DNA from: Chlorops oryzae
Taxonomy: Eukaryota > Arthropoda > Insecta > Diptera > Chloropidae
Assembly: GCA_020466095.1 (NCBI GenBank)
Contig: CM035807.1
Coordinates: 61,088,731-61,152,730, forward strand
Length of the DNA: 64,000 bases
Direction: 5' to 3'
Below, piece by piece: positions 1 through 11,136 of the stretch (the stretch's first letter is position 1; each line of letters opens with the position of its first letter). The notes below the pieces were generated by a model. That model did no database searches and had not been told where the DNA came from. It saw only the letters and a list, made by a program, of their open reading frames with translations. The position numbers and the translations under genes are program-made.

Positions 1-497
1 TACTGGAGCTATTTATCAGTGTCTTGTATAATTGTCTACCCCGTGGAGAGATCAGACGAGAGCCCCAATGGGTGTGTTTTGCATTATAATTGCCTGCTGC
101 TAAAAATTTTGTTCCAAGGGTGTTGAAAAAATTCATTAAAGTGATTTTCGCTGACTGAGAATCGTGGAGGGCAATATATTGCTGACAAAATGAAATTTGC
201 ACCACAAGTTTCAATAGAAACTGAAGTTGCTTGGAAGTAATTTTTTGCGAAAGGTTCAACAGGGAAATGTTTTATTCTATTACGAATCAATATACCTGTT
301 CCTCCGTGTGCTTTCCCATCGGGGTGGTTTGTTTTGTAAAATTTATAGCCTGATAGCGAAAAATTACTTTTATCTGTTAGATGTGTCTCCGAAATAAGCA
401 TCACATCAATAGAGTAGTTTGAGAGGAAATGTGATAATTCTAGCTTACGCTGATTTATACCATTTGCATTCCATGAGGATATAATAAATAAACTCAT
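1..497 (-). pseudogene. Jockey ORF2 endonuclease N-terminus, copy A
   Basis: This is the apurinic/apyrimidinic-like (EEP) endonuclease domain that nicks the target for target-primed reverse transcription. The reading starts MSLFIISSWNANGIN and contains the typical early motifs (SWNANGIN and SETHL). The ATG at 497 overlaps the end of ORF1 as ATGA. A one-base insertion in an A run near 127-132 throws the frame after about 124 residues, whereas the tandem copy at 6959-7894 stays open. The reverse transcriptase would lie beyond the window edge. Confidence 0.8.
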
Positions 498-1894
498 TTT
501 TGTGCAGTTAAAATTTGGAGCAACGGGTTTTGTGCTCTTAGTAACTCCTGGATGTGTTTTGCATTTGCGAGATAAATTGTGTCATACACTGTGTCAGACT
601 GACTAACATGGATTCCAAGCTACCGTTCTGCTGTTGAGGGGCAGAATGGGCACTTATGGCAGAGCAAGCAACATTTGCATAGGACATTATATTAGTCACT
701 GGAACGCTGAATTTATTAGGTTGTGAGAAAATTGGGTTTTGGAATGCATTTTGATTCGGATTATTACGACTGGCTTGTTTTTTTTTCTGACATACGATTT
801 TTTAATTCTTTATATACTGGACATCCCCTATAATTTGCTGTGTGATCTCCACCACAGTTGCTGCACTTTTTGTCAGTTTTATTTTTATTACAATTTGCAG
901 AGTTGTGAAATTCTCCCCAAACGACGCAGACCATGCGTAGGGTACAGTACGACTTAGTATGGCCATATTCTTGGCATTAATACATTGGACAGAGCCAGTA
1001 TGCTTATGAGGTTCTTCTATTACAACTCTACGGTGGAGAAGATATTGTAGTCCGTAGATTGGATGAGTCTCATTTTTTTTTTAGTTTTAAGTTGTCCGGA
1101 CTAAGTTCTACTTTGAATATCGGCTGTGGGGTTTTATTCCTATTGAAAATGTTCATTACGTTCCTAATTTTAAAGCCTTTTTCTTCTAGGACTTGTTTAA
1201 TTTCCACAGGATCTACATCTGATTCAATGCCTTTAATAACTACACTAAGGCCTTTGCTGCTTTTAAGCTGATACGTGTAGTAGCTTTTTTTGTTGTCGTT
1301 AAGGAATTTAGTGACAATTCTGTAATTATTTACATTATAGACCTGAATTTTGGTCTCATGAACATTTCCTCTAGTAAGAGGCATGATGTGGAAGGACTCC
1401 TTTCCAATTAACTGGGTCAGGCTCGTGACCAATTTGTTGGAGCTACGCTCTCTAAGATATACTGGAGGCGGTTTTGGTGATTTTTCTCCACCATCCTTTG
1501 ATGTAGGTGAGGTCTCAGTGGGCTCTGTGCCACTAAAAGCGTGCGATGGGTTAGCGTCAGATTTTGTTTTATTTATTTTCGCTTTACCCACATTTGATTT
1601 CTGTGGGCTAAGTTTCCTTTTAATCTTAATGTACCGATCCATGCCTGTCTGCACTGCTGGATCACCTACGTTATAAGCAGGAGCTTTTGAACCGCTGTTA
1701 ACGGAAAGCTCAACGTCTGTTGTTGATCTCGCAGTTTTGTTGGTTTTTAAATTGGATAATTCCGTGTGAGCAGTGGAATTATTTTGCGAGGGCGGTACTT
1801 TAGGCACTTTCACTATTAAATAGGCATTTCTGGCATTAGAGCCACTTAAAGAATGCCTTCTTTCAGGCTGAAGTTTTAAGTTATCGCGTTGCAT
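494..1894 (-). pseudogene. Jockey ORF1 (gag-like), copy A
   Basis: ORF1 encodes an RNA-binding gag-like protein. It opens with MQRDNLKLQPERRHSLSG; the first 274 codons are open to 1070, where an extra T in a poly-T run breaks the frame. The central part (EEKGFKIRNVMNIFNR) resembles the PRE_C2HC domain of Jockey gag proteins. The three CCHC knuckles follow out of frame, and the C-terminal tail ends at the ATGA overlap with ORF2. Relative to copy B, seven codons are missing near 1535. Confidence 0.8.
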
Positions 1895-2719
1895 ACGTTG
1901 TACCAGTATGCAAAATTTAAATACTGCCCTGGGGCTTGCTTTGAGTCCAGCCTGTAATAGGCAGAGCTCAAAGCTTTATGGTGGTTCTTGTATAGGCTAA
2001 AAATTTATTCTGGACAGCTTTGGCGAAAGAACAAAGCTACAATGAGAGGAATGATAAATGAAGAGAAAGAAAGAGTGGAGAAAGTCGAATTTTGGAAATT
2101 TTATAGATTTCGACTTGGAAATGATACGTCTCACCCGACGAAGCTTGAATTCCTTAGTTCCTTAGGAGGATGGACTCGAGAAGAATCGCGCGAGACAGAG
2201 AAATGAATATAAATTACTATTTAATAATTTAAATTTAAATTTGGAAATTTTCGATTTGACGAGCGCGTAAACTTTGATGATCCCGAAAAGGGTTGCCAAC
2301 GCACGTCTTGAGGGCACGAAAACAGCACCTTACTACCCTGAGGACTAATTGCCGTCACGACAAACGCGACTTCTTCAAAAGGAGGAGGGATGTTTTGAGT
2401 TACAACATTAGTGTACTCACTGTACGACCTAGCGTGAATCAAGCAACCAATCTTTTTCGCAAGAACAGCGAAAACCAGACAGAAGCAAACAAAAGAAATG
2501 CAACGATCGAAGACAATGACACAATATCGTCACCAAAGCAGAACTAGAACTGGAACGCAGAAGTAGGTCAGCGGAGTACAACGACTACGTCAGCACCAGC
2601 TATTATATGAAGTTATGGAGAAAAGCGAAATTGGGCAATAGGCGATTGCACAACAGCAGTTCGTCATTGCGGAAGTGTTCCAGATTTGGAGAGAAAGTGC
2701 TGCCTAAGCACTTTCTCCT

Positions 2720-2727
2720 TATAAAAG
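2720..2727 (+). promoter_or_regulatory. TATA box TATAAAAG, copy A
   Basis: A canonical TATAAAAG sits about 1 kb upstream of the gag start and about 290 bp before the possible LTR end. It would suit the U3 promoter of the old Gypsy element. The same box lies at 10138-10145 in the tandem copy. Confidence 0.45.
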
Positions 2728-3474
2728 GGAAGAATCAACATCGACAAGGAGACTCTTGATTCGGTATTCAAAGTCTCAACTCCGGTGCACGTACTCACCC
2801 AAGGGCCACGACAGCGGAGCGTAGACTTAAGTGTTAGACAGGGAATTAGGCAAGTCCTTCGAGTCAATTATGAGCAAGAGTAGGATCCAAACATTGTAAT
2901 TAAAATAACAAGTAAATTAATAAAAGGACTTAAATGAATTCTCTTTGTCCTGGTTTTTATTTATAAAGGATATTTAGGTCTATGTAGTAGTCTGGAGGAG
3001 CCAGACTGATACAACACCAGCGAATTCTGTGAACCATATGCCAGCTGCGCAAACATTATCCTGCCTTTCGACTCAGGAGGAGCTTTCAATAAGTGATAAA
3101 AGAGCCAAAGTATTACACTTTGGCAACACGATGCGCTCCGCGTATCACCAAAGGCGCGTCGACGCGTGTTACCTACTTACTGTCGTCGCTCATAATCCCC
3201 TCGCCCCCTTGAAACTGTGCGTTACCAGCCCCGCCCCTTCAAGTTTCTTTGCGTAACGCAAGGCGGGAAGTATGTCCGTTTTTGCCGCTGTTGCTACGCA
3301 GCTAAATCCCACCAGCGGCGAAAAAACGGGAAAAAAGAGGGCAGCACTTTGAGCCCAGCTGCTCGCCACTTTCCCCGCCGGGCTTGACTGGTAACACCGG
3401 GGGGTTTTAAATAATATTCCAAAAGCCGCGCTCGCGACAATTTCAGTTAATTGGGTTATTCGGGACTAACTTTG

Positions 3475-3555
3475 CAACAGAAACAGCAGCAGAAACAACG
3501 CCAACCACGACAGCAGCAGAAACAACGCCAATCACGACAGCAGCAGAAACATAAG
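3475..3555 (+). repeat. CAG-rich simple repeat, copy A
   Basis: Roughly three imperfect units of an AGCAGCAGAAACAACGCCAA-type repeat, glutamine-rich if read in the + frame. It lies in the leader of the old Gypsy element and is repeated at 10893-10973. No coding role is supported. Confidence 0.6.
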
Positions 3556-3718
3556 AAGTCAAAGGGACGTGCTTTTTTATTACATCTACATACGATTTCC
3601 CTTTGCCCCATTTGGGTCGCAAGACCAATAATTCTTTACGGGCCCAAACGATTACGAAAATAAATAATAACTTCAAATGAAGCCATTATATTAAGTCCTG
3701 TTAATTAAAAAATCTTAA

Positions 3719-5567
3719 ATGGAACTTTCAGAAATATTGTCACTTAATGTTAACGACATGAAGACTTATTTGACCTAAGTCGGACTTAACATGGCCGGAC
3801 GGAAATCTGAACTCCAAGAGCTACACATTGAACACTTCGGGCTACAAAGAGATAAAGAAGATGAAGATGAAACGTTGTCTGCAGCATCGTAACCCTTACC
3901 AGTTGTACCAACGACTACGTTTTCGCTCAGAGATATACAAGAATCTTTAACATTATTTTCGGGAAAGGGATATCAAAAGTTAACCAATGTTTGGAAGAAT
4001 TCGAGAATAATGCGCACGCAGTTCACTGGAATGAGCTACAAAAAGTTATTTACGAAAAACAGTAACTTAAGAAAGCTGCTAGTTTGTTTGTAAAAGGCCA
4101 ACCGAACATGAGGAACTGGACGTCGTTGAGATACTCTCTTTGGCGTGAATTCTGTGAAAGAATTTCGGCTGCACATGTACACAAGACTTTGAGAAACCGG
4201 AAGATGAGGCCGAATCAGTCAATACATGAGTATCTTTATACTTTCATAGGAATGGGCAGATCAATTGATATTGACGATTGGAGCCTACTCGAATATTTTA
4301 TAGAGGGAATACCTGATACCAAAATAAACACGAGTATTTTATATCAAGCCGATACAATATATGGTTTGAAATCAAAATTGAAAATTTATAAAAAGCTACA
4401 AGGACTGCCTGGCCTATAGCCAGGTCGACCGTCAAAGCGATAAACGAAAATGCTTCAAGTGTGGTGAATCGGGGCATTTGGCAAGAAATTGAGGTTTTGT
4501 AGAAGAGAAGTGTTAAAGATATCATAAAACAGGACACAAGTCTTATGAGTGCAAGACAAGTGCAAGCAGAGTGGATCTCAAGGCCGAAAAAAGTCAATTG
4601 AACGTTGTGAATTGAAACTACTATCTCTTGCAATGGCGTTGCAGTTGCATCGTCGATCGATACAGGAAGTTCCCTGTGTCTGATGAGGAAGAATGTTCTC
4701 CTTGAAATTGGTCAGACAAAGGTGAAAAAGGCTTCGCAGACATTACACCACATAGGCGGCGTTTCGATCCAATTTGAAGACTGCTTGGAAACAATGATGA
4801 GCACTGACTATGAACATATTCTTCTTACCTTTCATGCTCTTGGAGAGCGAGACATGAACTATGATGCATTCCTTGGAGCTAGTCTACCTGAGAGAAATCA
4901 CGTGTCTTTGTACAAAAACAAGGATACGTTTATTAATGAAGCATTGGCAAATGAATCTGTCGGAAAGAAACAAGATCTATTTTCGTGTCTATGTCATGAA
5001 ACTGCCAATTCAGAAGAAAAAATGCAACAACCCTTATCACATTAGATGTGTACTTCTGAAGGTATTGGTATGGCTTCTATTGGATGGTATTGAAGTTAAA
5101 GGACAACCTGAAAACAATAAACGCAAGAATGAGTCTGAGGCGATGGACTTGTTGAGATAGTTTTAAGCGCTTTGCCAGACGGACAAGGGATATGCGTCTG
5201 ACAGAGAGATCATGTTATACCTGGACCGTTTATTTGAGAAGCATAGGAGCGTCATAACGTCAGCACGAAGAACTTTTTATTCCGATCAGATACTCGTGGA
5301 AACACAGATTTCTTAATGGCTTAGTGAGCGTTTTATCTGCAAAAAGTTGGCAGAGACCATTTTCCAACAGCGTTGATAGACAACATTTTGGGGAGGCTAC
5401 AAACTGCTAACGTTTTTTCAACTATAGATCGGAAGAACGGCTTCCTCCATGTTCCTATGGAGCCTTACTCGAGGAAATACACCGCGGTTGTTTTACACAT
5501 CGGAGAGTTTGAGTACAATTACTCTTCATTTTGTGCTTCTAATTCGCCGGCTGTTTTCGTGAGGTTT
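3719..5567 (+). pseudogene. Old Gypsy (Ty3-type) gag-pol remnant, copy A
   Basis: The order is gag, protease, then the start of RT. The gag starts MELSEILSLNV, followed by a SAP-like stretch (MAGRKSELQELHIEHFGL) with one in-frame stop. A capsid-like segment is open at 4084-4419. A zinc knuckle CFKCGESGHLARN lies near 4450 with a second, damaged one after it. The protease motif SSIDTGSS is near 4655 and GASLPER near 4880. RT block motifs STIDRKNGFLHVP and SPAVFVRFI follow at 5373-5574, where the Jockey insertion cuts the gene. Many stops and frameshifts show an old copy. Confidence 0.75.
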
Positions 5568-5574
5568 ATTTATG
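5568..5574 (+). repeat. Target duplication ATTTATG at Jockey 5' junction, copy A
   Basis: The heptamer sits where the RT reading stops and Jockey begins. It is the tandem-duplicated equivalent of 12987-12993. Its 3' partner is absent from this copy because the Jockey was truncated at 6151. Confidence 0.7.
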
Positions 5575-6151
5575 TTTTTCTGCCTATTACCGGCTAGACT
5601 CAAAGCAAGCCCCAGGGCAGTATTTAAATTTTGCATACTGGTACAACGTATGCAACGCGATAACCTAAAACTTCAGCCTGAAAGAAGGCATTCATTAAGT
5701 GGCTCTAATGCCAGAAATGCTTATTTAATAGTGAAAGCGCCTGAAGTACCGCCCTCGCAAAATCATTCCACTGCTCACACGGAATTATCCAATACAAAAA
5801 CCAACAAGACTGCGAGATCAACAACAGACGTTGAGCTTTCTCTTAACAGCGGTTCAAAAGCTCCTGCTAATAACGTAGGTGATCCAGCAGAGCACACAGG
5901 CATGGATCGGTACATTAAGATTAAAAGGAAACTTAGCCCACAGAAATCAAATGTGGGTAAAGCAAAAATAAATAAAACAAAATCTGACGCTAACCCATCG
6001 AACGCTTTTAGTGGAAATAGATTTGTGGCTCTAAGCACAGAGCCCACTGAGACCTCTGATACACCAAAGGATGGTTGAGAAAAATCACCAAAACCGCCTC
6101 CAGTATATTTTAGAGACCGTAACTCCAAAAATTTGGTCAAGAGACAAAAGT
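5575..6151 (+). mobile_element. Jockey-type LINE, plus-strand copy A, truncated
   Basis: First 577 bp of the plus-strand Jockey, matching 12994-13570 almost exactly. It holds the 5' UTR and the ORF1 N-terminus, then stops abruptly at the duplication breakpoint. Confidence 0.85.
5650..6078 (+). pseudogene. Jockey ORF1 N-terminal fragment, copy A
   Basis: The ATG at 5650 starts the same MQRDNLKLQPERRH protein as the minus-strand copies. It stays open for 142 codons, ending in an in-frame TGA at 6076-6078 where the minus copy has GGEKSPKPPPVYLRE. It is basic and lysine/serine-rich. The knuckle region is missing because the element is cut at 6151. In the second tandem copy (13069 on) an additional stop arises at 13273. 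Confidence 0.75.
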
Positions 6152-6177
6152 ATTTTAAATATATATTAAATATATAA
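6152..6177. other. Tandem-duplication junction with AT filler
   Basis: The plus Jockey diverges from its tandem copy after 6151 (= 13570). Homology to the minus Jockey RT begins near 6178. The 26 bases between are only A and T and match neither side. They are the breakpoint of the 7.42-kb duplication, either a repair filler or an assembly join. Confidence 0.7.
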
Positions 6178-7894
6178 ATATTCTTTTTTTTCGAAGGCGT
6201 TACGAATTTCACGAGTGATTCGATTTACCTGTTCAATAGTTCCATGTTTTTTTCTAAAGCCAAATTGATGAGCAGGGATTAAGTTATTCTCGTGGATGTA
6301 TGGCGTTATTTTTATAAGAAGAGCTTTTTCAAAGAGCTTAGATAAGCAGGGGAGAAGGCTTATTGGGCGATATGAGCTGGCTGTCGTCGGGTCTTTTCCG
6401 GGCTTCAGTATTATCATGATGACCGATTCTTTCCATATCACAGGGAAGTGGGAGAAGCTCACAATAGCATAAAAAAGTCGTGCTGCGTACGTAAGAGCAA
6501 TGTATGGCAATTCCTTGATCATTTTTGGAGTTATATAGTCATAGCCTGGAGATTTTTTCTCGCAAAAATTTTCCTTAATTATGCATTTTATTTCATTGGC
6601 ATTAAATGTTATAGGGATAATTTGGTTGTTCACCTCGCAGAGGGGAAATCTAAGGCCGTTTACCGGTGGGTTTGGTAGAAAACTGAGCACAAGTGTTGAG
6701 CAAAACTGACGCTTTTTCCTCATCATTTCTTGCCCAGTTTCCTCTTGAATTCCTTAAGGGAGATTCATGTTCTATGGGTGAATTTTTTATTTTGAGAGCT
6801 CGCCATAATGACTCTTTCGACGTGCTATTAGGTGCAAGATTTGAAATGAAATTATAGTTTTTCCTGTCTTGGTTTTTTTGAAGAGCAGTTTTAAGTTGCT
6901 TTGAAGCTTTATTGAGTCTAGCTTTACTGCCAGGGGACCTATGTTGTTGCCATTCTCTTCACAATCTACATTTTTCCCGCAATAATCTTTCAATATGACT
7001 ATTAGTATGATGAAAATTTCTAACGGCAGGCACAAAGGCTTTTGGGGTAGAATGCTCCGCCGCTGAAGTTAATATTGAATTCAGGGTTGCTGCCGCTTCA
7101 TCGATTTGACATTCATTACATATTGTATATTCGGAGTGCATGTGTGTTGCAACATACTTTATATAATTAACCCAGTTCGTTTTTGAAGTGGTCAGTCTAA
7201 AAGGGGGGCATGTTGTTCTTATGTTTTCTGAAATTTCTATTAGTAGAGGACAATGATCTGAGGACATTTCGTAGCAAATCGACGTTGAAATATGCGAATT
7301 ATCAAAGCCTCTTGTAATGGCAAAGTCTATGAGATCCGGTATTTTATTTCGATCTGTTGGCCAATACGTGGGATGTCCGGGCGAAAGAAATCCTAGAGTA
7401 CTGGAGCTATTTATCAGTGTCTTGTATAATTGTCTACCCCGTGGAGAGATCAGACGAGAGCCCCAATGGGTGTGTTTTGCATTATAATTGCCTGCTGCTA
7501 AAAATTTTGTTCCAAGGGTGTTGAAAAATTCATTAAAGTGATTTTCGCTGACTGAGAATCGTGGAGGGCAATATATTGCTGACAAAATGAAATTTGCACC
7601 ACAAGTTTCAATAGAAACTGAAGTTGCTTGGAAGTAATTTTTTGCGAAAGGTTCAACAGGGAAATGTTTTATTCTATTACGAATCAATATACCTGTTCCT
7701 CCGTGTGCTTTCCCATCGGGGTGGTTTGTTTTGTAAAATTTATAGCCTGATAGCGAAAAATTACTTTTATCTGTTAGATGTGTCTCCGAAATAAGCATCA
7801 CATCAATAGAGTAGTTTGAGAGGAAATGTGATAATTCTAGCTTACGCTGATTTATACCATTTGCATTCCATGAGGATATAATAAATAAACTCAT
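6178..7894 (-). pseudogene. Jockey ORF2: endonuclease and partial RT, copy B
   Basis: The start MSLFIISSWNANG at 7894 overlaps the ORF1 stop as ATGA, suggesting stop-reinitiation translation. The EEP endonuclease domain occupies about the first 230 residues; motifs seen are SETHLT and the catalytic MSSDHCPLL. An in-frame TGA replaces an Arg codon near 6957 (after LLREKCRL). A frameshift lies near 6720, after which the RT reads openly: SPGYDYITPKMIKELP, ILKPGKDPTTASSYRPISLLP and NLIPAHQFGFRKKHGT, i.e. RT fingers blocks 0-2. The FADD-containing palm and the thumb are lost at the junction. Confidence 0.85.
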
Positions 7895-9312
7895 TTTTGT
7901 GCAGTTAAAATTTGGAGCAACGGGTTTTGTGCTCTTAGTAACTCCTGGAATGTGTTTTGCATTTGCGAGATAAATTGTGTCATACACTGTGTCAGACTGA
8001 CTAACATGGATTCCAAGCTACCGTTCTGCTGTTGAGGGGCAGAATGGGCACTTATGGCAGAGCAAGCAACATTTGCATAGGACATTATATTAGTCACTGG
8101 AACGCTGAATTTATTAGGTTGTGAGAAAATTGGGTTTTGGAATGCATTTTGATTCGGATTATTACGACTGGCTTGTTTTTTTTTCTGACATACGATTTTT
8201 TAATTCTTTATATACTGGACATCCCCTATAATTTGCTGTGTGATCTCCACCACAGTTGCTGCACTTTTTGTCAGTTTTATTTTTATTACAATTTGCAGAG
8301 TTGTGAAATTCTCCCCAAACGACGCAGACCATGCGTAGGGTACAGTACGACTTAGTATGGCCATATTCTTGGCATTAATACATTGGACAGAGCCAGTATG
8401 CTTATGAGGTTCTTCTATTACAACTCTACGGTGGAGAAGATATTGTAGTCCGTAGATTGGATGAGTCTCATTTTTTTTTAGTTTTAAGTTGTCCGGACTA
8501 AGTTCTACTTTGAATATCGGCTGTGGGGTTTTATTCCTATTGAAAATGTTCATTACGTTCCTAATTTTAAAGCCTTTTTCTTCTAGGACTTGTTTAATTT
8601 CCACAGGATCTACATCTGATTCAATGCCTTTAATAACTACACTAAGGCCTTTGCTGCTTTTAAGCTGATACGTGTAGTAGCTTTTTTTGTTGTCGTTAAG
8701 GAATTTAGTGACAATTCTGTAATTATTTACATTATAGACCTGAATTTTGGTCTCATGAACATTTCCTCTAGTAAGAGGCATGATGTGGAAGGACTCCTTT
8801 CCAATTAACTGGGTCAGGCTCGTGACCAATTTGTTGGAGCTACGCTCTCTAAGATATACTGGAGGCGGTTTTGGTGATTTTTCTCCACCATCCTTTGATG
8901 TAGGTGAGGTCTCAGTGGGCTCTGTGCTTAGAGCCGTAAATCTATTTCCACTAAAAGCGTTCGATGGGTTAGCGTCAGATTTTGTTTTATTTATTTTCGC
9001 TTTACCCACATTTGATTTCTGTGGGCTAAGTTTCCTTTTAATCTTAATGTACCGATCCATGCCTGTCTGCACTGCTGGATCACCTACGTTATAAGCAGGA
9101 GCTTTTGAACCGCTGTTAACAGAAAGCTCAACGTCTGTTGTTGATCTCGCAGTTTTGTTGGTTTTTAAATTGGATAATTCCGTGTGAGCAGTGGAATTAT
9201 TTTGCGAGGGCGGTACTTCAGGCACTTTCACTATTAAATAGGCATTTCTGGCATTAGAGCCACTTAAAGAATGCCTTCTTTCAGGCTGAAGTTTTAAGTT
9301 ATCGCGTTGCAT
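7891..9312 (-). pseudogene. Jockey ORF1 (gag-like), copy B
   Basis: Starts MQRDNLKLQPERRHSLSG at 9312 and is open for about 315 codons through a PRE_C2HC-like region to the first zinc knuckle. A missing T near 8370 shifts the frame inside that knuckle (CIN...). An extra A in a poly-A run near 8176 restores it. The tail then reads SYANVACSAISAHSAPQQ and ends at 7891, overlapping ORF2 by ATGA. The knuckles CINCQENGH and CSNCGGDH can be read in the plus copy. The role would be RNA binding and RNP assembly for LINE mobility. Confidence 0.83.
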
Positions 9313-10137
9313 ACGTTGTACCAGTATGCAAAATTTAAATACTGCCCTGGGGCTTGCTTTGAGTCCAGCCTGTAATAGGCAGAGCTCAAAGCTTTATGGT
9401 GGTTCTTGTATAGGCTAGAAATTTATTCTGGACAGCTTTGGCGAAAGAACAAAGCTACAATGAGAGGAATGATAAATGAAGAGAAAGAAAGAGTGGAGAA
9501 AGTCGAATTTTGGAAATTTTATAGATTTCGACTTGGAAATGATACGTCTCACCCGACGAAGCTTGAATTCCTCAGTTCCTTAGGAGGATGGACTCGAGAA
9601 GAATCGCGCGAGACAGAGAAATGAATATAAATTACTATTTAATACTTTAAATTTAAATTTGGAAATTTTCGATTTGACGAGCGCGTAAACTTTGATGATC
9701 CCGAAAAGGGTTGCCAACGCACGTCTTGAGGGCACGAAAACAGCACCTTACTACCCTGAGGACTAATTGCCGTCACGACAAACGCGACTTCTTCAAAAGG
9801 AGGAGGGATGTTTTGAGTTACAACATTAGTGTACTCACTGTACGACCTAGCGTGAATCAAGCAACCAATCTTTTTCGCAAAAACAGCGAAAAACAGACAG
9901 AAGCAAACGAAAGAAATGCAACGATCGAAGACAATGACACAATATCGTCACCAAAGCAGAACTAGAACTGGAACGCAGAAGTAGGTCAGTGGAGTACAAC
10001 GACTACGTCAGCACCAGCTATTATATGAAGTTATGGAGAAAAGCGAAATTGGGCAATAGGCGATTGCACAACAGCAGTTCGTCATTGCGGAAGTGTTCCA
10101 GATTTGGAGAGAAAGTGCTGCCTAAGCACTTTCTCCT

Positions 10138-10145
10138 TATAAAAG
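10138..10145 (+). promoter_or_regulatory. TATA box TATAAAAG, copy B
   Basis: Same box as 2720-2727, placed about 1 kb before the gag start at 11137. Confidence 0.45.
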
Positions 10146-10892
10146 GGAAGAATCAACATCGACAAGGAGACTCTTGATTCGGTATTCAAAGTCTCAACTC
10201 CGGTGCACGTACTCACCCAAGGGCCACGACAGCGGAGCGTAGACTTAAGTGTTAGACAGGGAATTAGGCAAGTCCTTCGAGTCAATTATGAGCAAGAGTA
10301 GGATCCAAACATTGTAATTAAAATAACAAGTAAATTAATAAAAGGACTTAAATGAATTCTCTTTGTCCTGGTTTTTATTTATAAAGGATATTTAGGTCTA
10401 TGTAGTAGTCTGGAGGAGCCAGACTGATACAACACCAGCGAATTCTGTGAACCATATGCCAGCTGCGCAAACATTATCCTGCCTTTCGACTCAGGAGAAG
10501 CTTTCAATAAGTGATAAAAGAGCCAAAGTATTACACTTTGGCAACACGATGCGCTCCGCGTATCACCAAAGGCGCGTCGACGCGTGTTACCTACTTACTG
10601 TCGTCGCTCATAATCCCCTCGCCCCCTTGAAACTGTGCGTTACCAGCCCCGCCCCTTCAAGTTTCTTTGCGTAACGCAAGGCGGGAAGTATGTCCGTTTT
10701 TGCCGCTGTTGCTACGCAGCTAAATCCCACCAGCGGCGAAAAAACGGGAAAAAAGAGGGCAGCACTTTGAGCCCAGCTGCTCGCCACTTTCCCCGCCGGG
10801 CTTGACTGGTAACACCGGGGGGTTTTAAATAATATTCCAAAAGCCGCGCTCGCGACAATTTCAGTTAATTGGGTTATTCGGGACTAACTTTG

Positions 10893-10973
10893 CAACAGAA
10901 ACAGCAGCAGAAACAACGCCAACCACGACAGCAGCAGAAACAACGCCAATCACGACAGCAGCAGAAACATAAG
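10893..10973 (+). repeat. CAG-rich simple repeat, copy B
   Basis: Tandem copy of 3475-3555, with about three imperfect units and no differences seen. Confidence 0.6.
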
Positions 10974-11136
10974 AAGTCAAAGGGACGTGCTTTTTTATTA
11001 CATCTACATACGATTTCCCTTTGCCCCATTTGGGTCGCAAGACCAATAATTCTTTACGGGCCCAAACGATTACGAAAATAAATAATAACTTCAAATGAAG
11101 CCATTATATTAAGTCCTGTTAATTAAAAAATCTTAA

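Larger units (their letters stand above)
1..1964 (-). mobile_element. Jockey-type LINE, minus-strand copy A (5' part)
   Basis: The 5' two kilobases of a non-LTR retrotransposon read leftwards: 5' UTR (about 1895-1964), gag-like ORF1, then the start of the endonuclease/RT ORF2, which runs off the left window edge. The 5' end is placed at 1964 because the sequence CTGCCTATTAC starts there and is also found at the 5' end of the plus-strand copy. It is about 99% identical to 7399-9382, differing by a 21-bp gap near 1535 and a few one-base indels. Confidence 0.85.
1965..3718 (+). other. Probable LTR and leader of old Gypsy element, copy A
   Basis: No gene is seen here. The stretch lies between the 5' end of the minus Jockey and the gag start of the old Gypsy element. 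It has a TATA box (2720-2727) and AATAAA-like sites near 2917, as an LTR would. A possible LTR runs from TGTTTTGAG near 2392 to GATACAACA near 3016, but no second LTR or clear primer site confirms it. GC-rich sequence with short inverted repeats follows (3100-3430), then a CAG-rich simple repeat (3475-3550). Repeated at 9383-11136. Confidence 0.45.
6178..9382 (-). mobile_element. Jockey-type LINE, minus-strand copy B
   Basis: Runs leftwards from the 5' end at 9382 (CTGCCTATTAC start) through ORF1, endonuclease and the first RT blocks. It is cut at 6178 by the duplication junction, so the rest of RT, the 3' UTR and the poly(A) are missing. Its ORFs are longer than in the plus copy, so it is the younger lineage. 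Confidence 0.88.
9383..11136 (+). other. Probable LTR and leader of old Gypsy element, copy B
   Basis: Tandem copy of 1965-3718 (offset 7418), with only scattered single-base differences. It contains the TATA box at 10138-10145, the possible LTR (about 9810-10434), GC-rich inverted repeats and a CAG-rich repeat at 10893-10973. No gene is seen. Confidence 0.45.

Noticed and set aside
1059..1676. Open frames on the + strand over 1059-1271 and 1383-1676 (and 8780-9094)
   Set aside because: They are antisense to Jockey ORF1, whose protein is clearly the real frame.
1988..2206. 72-codon ORF (also 9406-9624)
   Set aside because: No motif, no similarity that I recognise, and it lies in the non-coding flank of the old Gypsy element.
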